From positions 68,442,659-68,506,658 of the forward strand of contig CM049313.1 in assembly GCA_026874595.1 (NCBI GenBank): a DNA stretch of 64,000 nucleotides, in the 5' to 3' direction. The notes below the pieces were generated by a model. That model made no database searches. It saw only the letters and a program-made list of their open reading frames with translations, and was not told where the DNA came from. Shown piece after piece: positions 13,301 through 24,329 of this stretch. The number at the start of each line of letters is the position of its first letter. Positions within the stretch are counted from its first letter, which is position 1. This stretch comes from Sipunculus nudus (taxonomy: Eukaryota > Annelida > Sipuncula > Golfingiida > Sipunculidae). A program made the position numbers and the translations under genes.

Positions 13301-14400
13301 ATTAATTGCCTTTACCTGATTAGCGAATACTAATTATAACACAGTCCTGTGGCCAGACTTAGGTCTATTAATCATTCAAGCCAAACGCAGTGCTTGGGAC
13401 GTCTCTGTGTGATCAGCCTCCGACTCTCAATATTACAGATTATAAGCCCTTTTCACATTTTCTATGGCTCAACAAGCTTTCTTGGTGACATCAAATGAAA
13501 ACGTTCTAATTCTGATAAAGTGAAATACTCGACTGTGTTTTTATTTGGCGATTTGATCGGATAAAAATTGTCATTTCAAAGTAACCTTTTGTTAACATGT
13601 ATAGGGAAATATATTTTATTTCCAAGTACACAGGCTTTACTGTTGGACCGGTACAAACAGGAATACCATTGTTATGTGTATGCTCCTAAGGCGAATTTCG
13701 AATAACTGTTTTCAGCAAACGTAGTCTGAGTTTTGATATGTGAATATTGATCTGTCAAGGAAAAACTTTTTTTTTCAACTGGTTGACACCACACTCATTA
13801 AATTATCATAAATAAAGGACACATTTTAGAATCAAGACGGTTCAACACAGACCTACCACATTACTCATTATGGTCTGTCTAGAAGAAGTCCTTTTTTTAG
13901 CAATTACTATTGTCCTGAGACAGTATGTTTAATTTTGGATATATTTATAGTTTAAACAATTTAACTTTCTTTACTATTTTCCATATCATGTTTCATATAG
14001 GATCAGTTGAGCAGAGGAGTATCTGTTCTCCTTTACTATAAGAAAATGACTAAGTGAAGCCGTTCAAAGACTGGTTACTAAACATGTTACATTTCTCTGA
14101 ATATTCCAATACATTACACTCAAGCATGACACGTTTGTGTTTTCATTATTCTTTATTTTGTCTCACGACCCGGTGGAAAATAAATATTTGTTAATTTACC
14201 ATTAGACGTCAATCAGTCCAGGATCCCGGTTGTTTTGTCTCGGTCATGACCCTTAACACAAGTTTATAAAATGTCGAATATTTAGTCGACAGATGTCGCC
14301 GTCAGTGACATCAAGTTTTCACTTCAGTGTTACATAAATGTTTATAAAAGCTTAGCTATAAACAGGGTCACTTTAGAGAAGTGTCAGTGGATATTTTTTA
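10384..14400. other. AT-rich sequence with no supported gene
   Basis: A 118-codon open frame (11641-11997, plus) covers a GC-richer block near 11820-12000 that follows a polypyrimidine-AG at about 11816. It resembles no family I know and its internal codon use is not convincing, so I do not call it a gene. The rest shows no repeat that recurs in the window. Confidence 0.45.
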
Positions 14401-14401
14401 A

Positions 14402-16991
14402 GCTCAGCTGACTTTCAGTCATGCTGAGCTATAGCGATCAATCTTTGTCCGTCGTCCGTCTGTCTTTCTGTCCGTCTGTCCGTGAACCAGGCACAAATCG
14501 TAACCGTTGGACCTAGAATCTTGTAACTTGACATTCTGAGAGGACCATGAAAAATCTCCTTGGAAACCAGAAATTAGGTCTATGTTCTCCATATCCTTTG
14601 AGTTATGGGGCCCCAAAGTACCCCCCCCCCCCAGAATAGTAAAAAATTTCATACAAAAACTTCAATATCTCATTAACTTCATTACTGATGGTCATGATTT
14701 TAGGCATACATATTGATCATGAGATGTATCATTAGTTCCTGCAGACTGGTGGCGCCACCTGTATTTTTCAATTTTTTTTACGAATTTATTTCTTTATTTT
14801 TGAGACCTTTAAAAATGTGAACATCTGTTTACAGGGCACAAATAGTATAGACTGGACCTAGAATCTTCATTCTTGACACAGTGAGACCCTATGAAAAGTC
14901 TCCGTGGAAACCTGAAATACGGTCTCTGTTACCCATATCTTTGTAATCCTCTGAGCTGTGGGGCTCCCAATTACCCCCAGAATAATGAAAAATTTGATTA
15001 AAAAAAACTGTAACATCTCAATAAATACAACACTGATGTCATGATTTTTGGCATACACGTTGATCAAGAGTTGTTCCATCAGTTCCCGCAGACTGGTGGC
15101 GCCACCTGTAGTTTTTCCAAATTTCAATTTTTAAACTCTATTTTTGAGACCTTTAAGGATGTAGTTATCTGTCAACAGGGTACAAATCGTAACGACTGGA
15201 CCTAGAATCTTCATTCTTGACACACAGGGAGACCCATGTAAAGTCTCCATGGAAACCTAAAATTAGGTCTCTGTTTTCCATATCGTTTGAGCTTTGGCAA
15301 TACAAAGTACAGCTCAGAATAATGGAAAATTTGATACAAAAGCTGAGGTATCTGAACAACTAATGCAGAGATCACCATAATTGTTTGCATGGATATTGAT
15401 CATGGAGTGTTTCATCAGTCTCTGCAGACTGGTGGCACCACCTGTATTTGTTCGGGTTTTTTTTTTACGAATTTTTTTTCTCTATTTTTGAGAACTTTAA
15501 AGATATGAACATCTGTTAACAGGGCACAAATCATAACAACTGGACCTAGAATCTTCATTTTTGACACACAGGGAGACCCATGAAAAGTCTCCATGGAAAC
15601 CTAAAATTAGGACCCTGTTACCCATATCCTTTAAGTTGTATGGCTCAAAAAATACCACCAAGAAATAATGAAAAAATTGATACATAAACTGCAGTATCTC
15701 AATAACTACAACACTGATGGTCATGATTTTTGGCATACATATTGATCATGAGATGTATCATTAGTTCCTGCAGATTGGTGGCGCCACCTGAATTTTTCGA
15801 TTTTTTCCGAATTTTTTTTCTCTATTTTTGAGACCTTTAAAGATATGAACATCTGTTAACAGGGCACATATCATAACAACTGGACCTAGAATCTTCATTT
15901 TTGACACACAGGGAGACCCATGAAAAGTATCCATGGAAACCTAAAATTAGGACTCTGTAACCCATATCCTTAAAGCTGTATGGCTCAAAAATACCCCCAA
16001 GAAATAATGAAAAAATTGATACATAAACTGCAGTATCTCAATAACTACAACACTGATGGTCATGATTTTCGGCATACATATTGGTCATGAGATGTATCAT
16101 TAGTTCCTGCAGATTGGTGGCGCCATCTGAATTTTTCGATTTTTTACGAATTTTTTTCTGTATTTTAGAGACCTTTGAAGATGTGGTTATCTGTAAACAG
16201 GGCACAAATCATAAAGACTGGACCTAGAATCTTCATTTTTGACGCACAGCGAGACCCATAAAAAGTCTCCATGGAAACCTGAATTTAGGTCTCTGTTACC
16301 CATATCCTTTAAGCTGTATGGCTAAAATATACCCTCAAGAATAATGAAAAAAGTGAAACAAAAACTGCAGTATCTCGATAACTACAACATTGATGGTCAT
16401 GATTTTTGGCATACATATTGATCATGAGGTGTTCGATCATTTCTTGCAGACTGGGTGCGGCACCTTTATTTTATTTAATTTTTCGAATTTTTTTCTCTAT
16501 TTTAGAGACCTTTAAAGATGTGGTTATCTGTCAACAGGGTACAAATCGTAACAACTGGACCTAGAATTTTCATTCTTGTCATGCAAGGAGGCCCATGAAA
16601 AGTGTCTGTGGAAACCTGAAATTAGGTCTCTGTTACTCATATCCTTCAAGCTATAGGACTCCGAAGTATCCCTCAGAATAATGGAAAATTTGATACAAAA
16701 GCTGAAGAATCTGAACAACTAATGCAGAGATCACTATGATTCTTTGCATGGATAATGACCATTAAGTGTTTTTATTAGTTTCTGCAGACTGGTGAAGCTA
16801 CCTGTATTTTTTTTTAATTTACGTATTTTTTCTCTATTTTTGAGATATATAAATACAGACATAATCTTGGCCTGTTGGTAAATCTGTTTGATGCTTCAGT
16901 TGAACGGGTATATACTACTATTAAGATGATAAAATTTCCTTTTGCGAATTTATTCCCAGTCAGCTGAGCGTCATGACTCATGGGTCACTTG
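14402..16991 (+). mobile_element. GTCCG-head repeat, full-length, HINE-like
   Basis: This is the most complete member of the dominant repeat family. The head begins GCTCAGCTGACT (14402-14413), followed by AGCTATAGCGATC and a GTCCGTCGTCCGTC-type run. Seven ~340-bp tandem monomers follow, and then a tail. The tail contains AGTCAGCTGAGC (16959-16970), the exact complement of the first 12 bases, followed by a near-palindrome around CATGGGTCACTTGTT. No protein is encoded. Subterminal inverted repeats, a tandem core and a 3' hairpin are the described layout of non-autonomous Helentrons (HINEs), so that class is inferred. A different non-autonomous DNA element is possible. Confidence 0.65.
14500..16860 (+). 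repeat. Seven-unit ~340-bp tandem array
   Basis: The anchor ACCTAGAATC occurs at 14511, 14856, 15200, 15544, 15884, 16222 and, as ACCTAGAATT, at 16559. The spacings are 345, 344, 344, 340, 338 and 337. Each monomer carries 'GTCTCCATGGAAACCTGAAA', 'TGATGGTCATGATTTTTGGC' and, in the best copies, the palindrome GGTGGCGCCACC (for example 14748-14759). The short minus-strand open frames in this array are repeats of one another and are not genes. Confidence 0.9.
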
Positions 16992-17739
16992 TTCAATAGA
17001 AATTCATGATTAAAGAACGCACAAGAATAAGTCAACAATAATAGCATTATATTAAGCAAGGAGCACGAGACCACTTGTTAAAGCCAACTTTGATCAACTT
17101 TGATCATGAACAAGACAATCCGGTCATATTCCTCCTTGTCAACAAAACTGCTTTAGATTTGGATCATACATTTGTTTATTTCTTTCCATTTTTACAACGA
17201 ATTCTATTATTTATTTCTCACATTAGCAGCTACTAGGTAACAATACGGTGGTTTACAAATAATTAGATAGCTGCTATATTCTCTTAGCTTGATCCCGCAA
17301 ACATCAAGGCTGCTTGGTATGTATTTCTTATAGCACTGCAGCAATATTACAGTTTATTAGAGGGTATAAATAGGCATGTTAAAAAGACATTGAAATAAAT
17401 GTATAAAAGACCTGAATGATTAGGTCCTAGGCATCGTAGAGTCCTTTTAAATTTATATCATTTTCCTCCAATATTTGTTTGCAGCAGGATTACGAATAAT
17501 TACAATTACATGATCCTTTCGTTATCACAAATTTTCGGAACACATGAAAAAAATCCTATATTCAAATTAATTTAAACACAACTACTTTTATTTTACTTAA
17601 AAACCACCTACTAATATCCAGAATCGATATCTACATAAATGTAAATGCAAAATTTATGATTTATTATTGTTACCAAGAGTTTCATTATTAGATAAATCCG
17701 ATCGGAAACGTGATATGAGAATAAAACATGAATGGCTTT
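16992..17739. other. AT-rich sequence, nothing recognised
   Basis: A short direct duplication 'TTTGATCAACTTTGATCA' lies near 17089. Nothing else is recognisable. Confidence 0.5.
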
Positions 17740-18120
17740 TGACGATCTGACAATTAGTACATTTATTCAAAGGATACATTTCTTAATCCTCTTGCAAAAT
17801 GATGGCTTAGCCTGGTCTTTATACATCTCTGCCATTTACAGCAGAAGGTTATTAATATCCAGAGAACACTTTATCACGGTATAAATATGATATGTTTCCG
17901 TATCCAATTAAAAGCATAATAATTTTATGAGTTCCATGGGCAACCCTTTAGAAATACATCAATTCTTCTTGCGCAGTAACAGAAGGATAATGTAAGACGC
18001 TTAAAAGATAAATAAAATAAAAATTATAATAAAATTAAGTAAGGCAGATAAAATCCTAACAAAACATCTAAATATTCATATTGGAGTTCCTTTCTAACGA
18101 ATAAATATTATTACAAATTA
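17740..18120 (+). repeat. Copy of the unnamed AT-rich dispersed family
   Basis: 'TTTTGACGATCTGACAATTAG', 'CAAAGGATACATTTCTTAATCC', 'ATGATGGCTTAGCCTGG' and 'CTTTATCACGGTATAAATATG' match the order seen in the copies at 690 and 7495. A possible extension resembling the duplicated block of copy 1 runs to about 18120. Confidence 0.55.
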
Positions 18121-18633
18121 CAAATAGTTTGATCTCATCGCCAAACATGTTCATTCATGCAAAAGGAAAATTAGATACATGCCAAATGGAACCATTGGCT
18201 GTAAACAATGTTAAGACTTGGTTACCGGACTTAATAAGTATGACAAGGATGTAAAATAGGTAGAACTTTTGAAGGAATTATAATCCAGAAAATGAATCAT
18301 TACAAATACTTATTCATCTTGAATAAACAGTTTTCAAACATTGAGGCTTAACCCATTGAATAATAAAGCATTTAGAAGGGGAAAATATGGTGATGTAACA
18401 TAACAATTACGAGCAGCAGAATTTTTTTCGACTGTCTTGCCCCTCAGATATAATAGAATGAAGGAATGCAAGATCTTCAAAAAAAGGAAAAATAAATTAG
18501 ATAAGGTTTAATAAAACAGCCACTTAAAATCACACTTTGTTCCTGTTGCAATATTCTTATATATTTCTAGCTTTATAATTAAAGTGTTATTTTAATGCCT
18601 TTTTCAATGTTGGATGCTGGTTTTACTTTTAGC

Positions 18634-18850
18634 TCAGCTGACTGTAAGTCTTCTAAGCTATAGCGATCACCTTTTGTCCGTCGTCCGTCCGATTTTCCAG
18701 CCGTCAATAAAAGGGCACAAATCGTAACAGACCTTGGAAACAGTACATTATGTCATGGTGACCTATAATCTTCGACCTCTGGGAATAAGATATCATAAGA
18801 GCAGCCTGATGTTAGATGGGCACAAATTTTATAGGCTAAGAATCCTTCTC
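18634..18850 (+). repeat. GTCCG-head repeat, 3'-truncated copy
   Basis: The head AGCTCAGCTGACTGTAAGTC, 'AGCTATAGCGATC' and 'GTCCGTCGTCCGTCC' are followed by 'GGGCACAAATCGTAAC' and 'ATGTCATGGTGACCTATAAT'. The monomer array and the tail are absent. This copy is useful for defining the 5' end of the family. Confidence 0.75.
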
Positions 18851-19600
18851 AGGAAGCAGGAGAACTTCAGATGGTTAAATGCTTATATCTATAAAATAAT
18901 TTTACTATACTTTTCACATTTTACAACCATTATAGAGAAATGTGTTCACAATTCTAGTGAAATAAATTTATCAGATTTGTCCCGTAAAAGTGAAAAAAAG
19001 GATGTAATTAAGAATTTATTCTACGATATTAGGGTGTATTAAAATGAAAAATTGATGTAGACATCTCCATGAATAATCCTTCTCTGATGAAATTATAGAT
19101 AATAAGATAAAGGAACTGTTACTTATTAGTTATGTTCTATCAGCTTTTCAGTCAGACATGATTGGCGTGTTTCCTTTGCTATTGTTAATCCAGCTTGAAG
19201 TTGCAAAGCCAATTTGCGGATTGTCTCAAATGGCTTTAGTTTGTTTAAAAATAAATTTAACGATTTATAGCCCAGTTATTCGATTTTCTCCGATGCTTCT
19301 CAGCAAATGTTTTGGGGAAGGCTCAGCTGATACAGCCTGGTTCTTCGATGGATCACACGAGCACTTCTGCAATTAAGATATTTTTTTATGAATGTTAAAA
19401 TAATGTAAAGTTAATTTTATGAAATTAGTCTAAAATGCTTTAAACAACATGTTTTTCTGGAATACTCAGGTGGTAGATACGAGCTCCTTGATGAAGCAAC
19501 ACGCAGTCTGGACCTTTTTTTCCTAGAAACTTGAACAATTTGAAGCTATTTGGAAAATTTTAAAATGAATAACCTAACTATACGGGCATGCTCGCATACA
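18851..19600. other. AT-rich sequence, nothing recognised
   Basis: Several 70-100 codon open frames lie here (18734-19042 and 19158-19376, plus). They show no coding composition and no motifs. Confidence 0.5.
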
Positions 19601-19601
19601 G

Positions 19602-19604
<3 letters not shown>

Positions 19605-19643
<39 letters not shown>
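19605..19643. repeat. (TA)n microsatellite
   Basis: About 19 perfect TA units. Confidence 0.95.
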
Positions 19644-19646
<3 letters not shown>

Positions 19647-19944
19647 AAAATAAAAACGACTGGCAATCTGTTTCACCATCGAAACGTCCTCCTTTGGTGG
19701 AATAATGCTGCAGGGAACAAGATACTTAAATTTACCGGCGAAATGCACCCAGATAGCGGCATGGAAATAATATTTAAGTAAAAAAACAGTTTAGTTTTTT
19801 TATCCTAACAACGCATACCATCCATTTAATTAATTAAACTATTAATGGAAGAACAATTTGCGTTATGATATCACTGTAGACGTCATCATAAGAAGCAACT
19901 TTAAGTCCACAGTGCAAACTTGAATGGCACTTAATATTGGAATG

Positions 19945-20500
19945 TACGGTGGCTCGTATAGGACATGCTCAAAATTATTTTTATCTCGTTCCCACGAGAT
20001 AGTATCTCGTTCCCGCGCGTAAGTATCTCTTGGCCACGCGATAATTATCTCGTTCCCAAGCGTTAGTATCTCGTGGCCACGCGATAATTATCTCGTTCCT
20101 ACGCGTAAGCATCTCTTTGCCACGCGATAATTATCTCGTTCCTACGCGTTAGTATCTCGTAGCCACGCGATAATTATCTCGTGGGAACGAGATAAATGTA
20201 GATAGACAATACAGTATGACCTTCATCTTAAATCCTTAAGACATGTTTCTATTCGCTGGATAAATACTATGGTCAATAATTTGCATGAATTTAGAGCGGG
20301 CTTAATATGCTGAGACCTGAAATGATGCAACGGGGACTCCTACAACCCTCGTGGGCCATGTTTGTTTAGAGAATGTGTGAGCGGGGAAAGGGGGAGGTCT
20401 AGTTCGGGTAAAATATTTCTCATTATAAATGTTCATAATATGAATTACCATTGGCGGCGAAACCAAATTTTCATTGGGGGGCCCAAAAGTATACCCAACA

Positions 20501-20553
<53 letters not shown>

Positions 20554-20905
20554 AAGTATATATAATATATATATTATTGATATATATATATATGTATATA
20601 CATATTTTAATTAAGGGCCGTAGCCTGACACAAATGGCAGGGGGCGGATTTGATGGGATAATCACCGACGGGGGAGGGTGAGGGAGGAGGTCTCACCCTC
20701 CCAAGGTTTGGAAAATTTTGAAAAACTTTATTGGTACTACTGCATTCTGTTGCATTTTATTGGTCAATGCTTATTTAGTAAAACAGTACCTCCTTGTATG
20801 GGAGGTTATTTGTAATCTGTCTGGCAATGGATTCATTTTTACATAGAATATCAACTTCGCAGTATTTTTTTTTCACCTCGGATCACGGAGTCTGCGGAAA
20901 ATAAA

Positions 20906-20964
<59 letters not shown>

Positions 20965-21877
20965 TTGCAAATACCCAATAATAATAGAGTGGATGTTTTT
21001 ATACCCATCATTATTTTTGGGGGGGGGGCCTCAGGCCTCAGCCCCCCCCCCCCCCCCCCCCGGTTTCGCCGACTTTGATTACATAACTGAAGTTTTATTG
21101 TAGAAAGAAAGATGTGAAGGGGAAGAATGAGCAAATTTCTCGTACAAAGGTCGCCTTAACCCCTCCCCCCCCCCCCCCAGTCATAATGAAGTGGCATGGC
21201 TGAGACCTTTTGTTGTAAGCGTCTCCCTTGAGACATAACACAAACCGACATGTTGTTTACCCAGTTCGGTATACCCGAAATTAAATGACCCCAACCCAAG
21301 CCCTTAAAAATAAGATTTTCTGGGGAGGTAAAATACAAACAAGTGTTTCAGTTTAATTGATATGTTTGGTACACAAGGGTTTATATCAATCACCCTTACC
21401 CTAAAACAAACTCAATACAGTTTTCCATAAACAAATAAAAATGGGCTAGTGTAACCAACGCAATGGAATATTGAACCAACGCAATGAAAACTGCTGAAAT
21501 TTACCTCAAAGCATTCGGCGCAAACGCACATACAACGAAATACATACAAACAATTTAGGCTGTATTGTCGCTCGATATAAAACTGACATATTTGTCCAAA
21601 TGAGGGCTTAAGCTAGCATGGTACACTAACGCGTGGCCACCCGATACAAACCCGTGGGAACGAGATAATTATCGCGTGGGAACGAGATAATCATCGCGTG
21701 GGAACGAGATACTATCGCGTAGGAACGAGATAATTGTCGCGTGGCCACGAGATACTAACGCGTGGGAACGAGATACTATATCGTGGGAACGAGATAATTA
21801 TCGCGTGGCCACGAGATACTATCGCGTGGGAACGAGATAAAAAATAATTTTGTGCATGTCCTATACGAGCCACCGTA
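19945..21877. mobile_element. Foldback-type element with tandem-repeat inverted arms
   Basis: The element starts TACGGTGGCTCGTATAGGAC and ends with its complement GTCCTATACGAGCCACCGTA, apart from minor differences further in. Both ends are flanked by GGAATG (19939-19944 and 21878-21883), a 6-bp target duplication. Inside each end lie about ten 22-bp units on the theme TATCTCGTTCCCACGCG alternating with TATCTCGTGGCCACGCGATA. They read inward on the left (to ~20195) and as the complement on the right (from ~21620). The 1.4-kb interior has no transposase and holds two (TA)n tracts and long G and C runs. This matches foldback elements, whose long inverted ends are built of short tandem repeats. 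Confidence 0.75.
20451..21085. repeat. Pair of opposed G-rich/(TA)n modules inside the foldback element
   Basis: The left module (about 20451-20605, plus) reads GGCGGCGAAACC, a G run, 'GGCCCAAAAGTATACCC', then (TA)n. The right module reads on the minus strand from about 21075: GTCGGCGAAACC, a G run, 'CCCCAAAAATAATGATGG', then (TA)n at 20905-20961. They appear to be opposed copies of one small family with a microsatellite tail. Between them lies 'AAGGGCCGTAGCCTGACAC', a start seen in other G-rich invertebrate repeats. Confidence 0.45.
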
Positions 21878-22083
21878 GGAATGGGTAATTTTTGCATTAT
21901 TTTCACCAGATGTAAAACGTCATGCAATTTAATTTATGGATCATCATCTTGTGCTTGGGCGGTCCTGATATTGATGTATATTTTCACTCCAGGAACCAAC
22001 CTCACGACTAAAGAGGCAGTTAACCATTTTGTTAAAACTGGAACATTTAACGAATATGTTAACGATAACATATTTTAGAATTT

Positions 22084-23050
22084 TGGGTAGAATAGAAGAC
22101 AAATGATAAAAAGTTCAAATTATTGTACGAACGACAATAGATTTCAAAGAAATTCAAGCAACTGGTTTGTTTTAGGAAGTTAGTGAAGCTCTTCGATACA
22201 AAACAGGCAAGGGGCATTTAAAGAGTGGTTTCACATTTTTTCGAATTCATTTCTTGTCTAATGATTCTAATTTTTAAATATTCCAGCAATGATACAAAAC
22301 AATAAATTCGATGGAACTCGCATCACAACAAAAAATAAATGCCAGTTTTGTCCAAAATCTCTTAATCTTTTTCTGTTCGGGTATTGATTGACAGTATCTA
22401 CAATGTTTTTAGAATAGTATTCCATTTCGGTTTCTATTTAGTCTCTGGGATGAAATTATTAAACTTCACCGAGAAATTACCCATTATGAGCTAAATTTTG
22501 TTTTGTGTTTACCTAATGGTTAATCATCAAGAACTCATAAGCCTTCCGTCTAATCTAACAAAATACATGATAGGAGTCGATTATTTTTTTTTATCTATAT
22601 TAATATAATTTATATAAGAATCGTTGAGTGTTTTCATTTTGAATATTTAGAAATACAACTTAATTGTTGTTCATGTTTTTGCTCTTTTTTATTCTAAGGC
22701 AGTTAGTTTGCATTTAGTTTGTGATTTTTTAAAATATTAATATTATTGTCTTCAGTAGTGGACTGACGCTCTGTGTTATTAGCATCCGTCGAACATCTGA
22801 TGAGGTCCCCGATACTATAGCAAATATGGCATTCATGCCATCCATAGTAACAAAGGCCCATTTCGGACAAAGATTTTTTAATCAAATGGTAACACTCATG
22901 AATGACATACGTTTGAAAAAAGTAGAACGTACCTAGTGTTATGCACAAGGAACGAAGAATAATGATAAGGTTTGAATAATTTGTTTGTATAAAGTAAAGA
23001 AAAAAATCAATGCTCAGTCCTTATATAAGCAAAATATTGTCAAATTAATA
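22084..23050. other. AT-rich sequence, nothing recognised
   Basis: No coding segment or recurring repeat was recognised. Confidence 0.5.
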
Positions 23051-23052
23051 CA

Positions 23053-23054
<2 letters not shown>

Positions 23055-23105
<51 letters not shown>
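23055..23105. repeat. (TA)n microsatellite
   Basis: Perfect TA tract. Confidence 0.95.
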
Positions 23106-23107
<2 letters not shown>

Positions 23108-23275
23108 TCAGCGTTTAATCTGCGATCTCCGTCTCCGTATAAGAAATCAAACTATCAAAGTATTGCAAGAGATATTTTATATGCAAATGTTATAGGTAAG
23201 GAGTTGAGTCTAATTTAAAGAGTAAGGTGAGGAAACAATAATCAATTGATTCAAAATTGGTTTAACACACACAAA

Positions 23276-23294
23276 TATATATATATACACACAC

Positions 23295-23353
<59 letters not shown>

Positions 23354-23357
23354 TATA
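23276..23357. repeat. (TA)n/(CA)n microsatellite
   Basis: TA repeats with short ACAC interruptions near 23287-23297. Confidence 0.95.
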
Positions 23358-23376
23358 CAGTAAATATATGTATATA

Positions 23377-24165
23377 CAGTAAAACCCTGCTAACGCGACC
23401 ACCAGCGGGACCAGGAAAAGTGGTCGTGTTACCGGGTCGGTCGTGTGAGCCGGATGCTTGTACTTAGTACATGCTTAGTCTGCCAATATTGATGTAGGAG
23501 ATAAGATGGGTATTTCAAATAAATGTTAATTAAAAAGTTGGTGTCCTTGCTCAATTTAAAATATAAAGAAAAATTAATAACAAACATAAATATGATTAAA
23601 AAGTTTTAATTTTACACACATTAAACACACAAATGAAACAAAAATCGTTGGCATTGCTGACATTCTTACAGCATTGGTCTTAACCCGAAGATGGTCTGAT
23701 GTCGAAGACGTAGTATTTATATGGTTCCTGCTTAATCATTGAAATGTGATTTGTCACCGTTTTACTTTACTTCACCTTAATGTATGCGTGTGGCGTCAGT
23801 TAAATTTGTCAAACTCCTTTCTGATCAGTATGTTAAGTGCTAATTTAACAGCCGTATTCAGCAACCAATGTAACGGTCCATGGAGTCCTATATCTATTGA
23901 TGCGTATAGTTGGCTTACAGGTTGGGCGGCATTAAAAACAAGCATAGTTATGGCTTGGCAGATGAAAATGGGTTTTTCCACGTGCCCGGCTAATTAAGTA
24001 CGGGCTATTATCTAAGTCCAAGGTTGGCGATGAGCGTGTCATCTGCTCAACGGGCCGCGGTCGCCACGGGCCAGTGGTCGTGTTACGGGAGCTTATCCGA
24101 AGGCCGGGCCATAAAAAGTGGTCGTGTGTCGTGATAGCGGGGTGGTCGTGTTACCAAAGTTTTTT
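23377..24165 (+). mobile_element. pogo/Tigger-type non-autonomous element, decayed
   Basis: The 5' end reads CAGTAAAACCCTGCTAACGC followed by GACCACC, next to a TA. The 3' end contains GGTGGTCGTGTTACCAAAG, and its complement matches the 5' end over the inner part (GxTAACxCGACCACC). 'GTGGTCGTGTTAC' recurs several times within. TA flanks and CAGTxxAACC termini are typical of pogo/Tigger-type Tc1-mariner elements. The central open frames (23746-23997 plus, 23796-23981 minus) show no DDE motif I can identify. The outer few bases of the 3' end are degraded, and related GGTCGT motifs continue to about 24245. Confidence 0.5.
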
Positions 24166-24329
24166 ATATGATAATAAATATTAGAAAAATTCTGGGACCA
24201 AGAGAAGTGTTCGTGTGGGTGGTCGTTTCGACGGGCTGGTCGTCATGCGGGAGATTACTTCATATGTATTTTACAATATATATGCATATATGCATATATG
24301 CATATATGTATTTTACAAAAAAAAATAGA

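Noticed and set aside
14419-16718. Recurrent 64-86 codon minus-strand frames containing 'GFHGDFSW'-type peptides
   Set aside because: They are the same frame repeated in each ~340-bp tandem monomer, with stops and changes between units. They come from the array and are not a gene family.
19985-20195. CRISPR array (regular 22-bp units)
   Set aside because: The units are directly adjacent without unique spacers and are mirrored at the other end of a foldback element in eukaryotic DNA.
22795-22860. Third hammerhead starting CTGATGAGGTCC
   Set aside because: The GAAA core and the closing stems are absent downstream.
23746-23997. Transposase of the 23377-24165 element
   Set aside because: No DDE or helix-turn-helix motif could be found in either overlapping frame.
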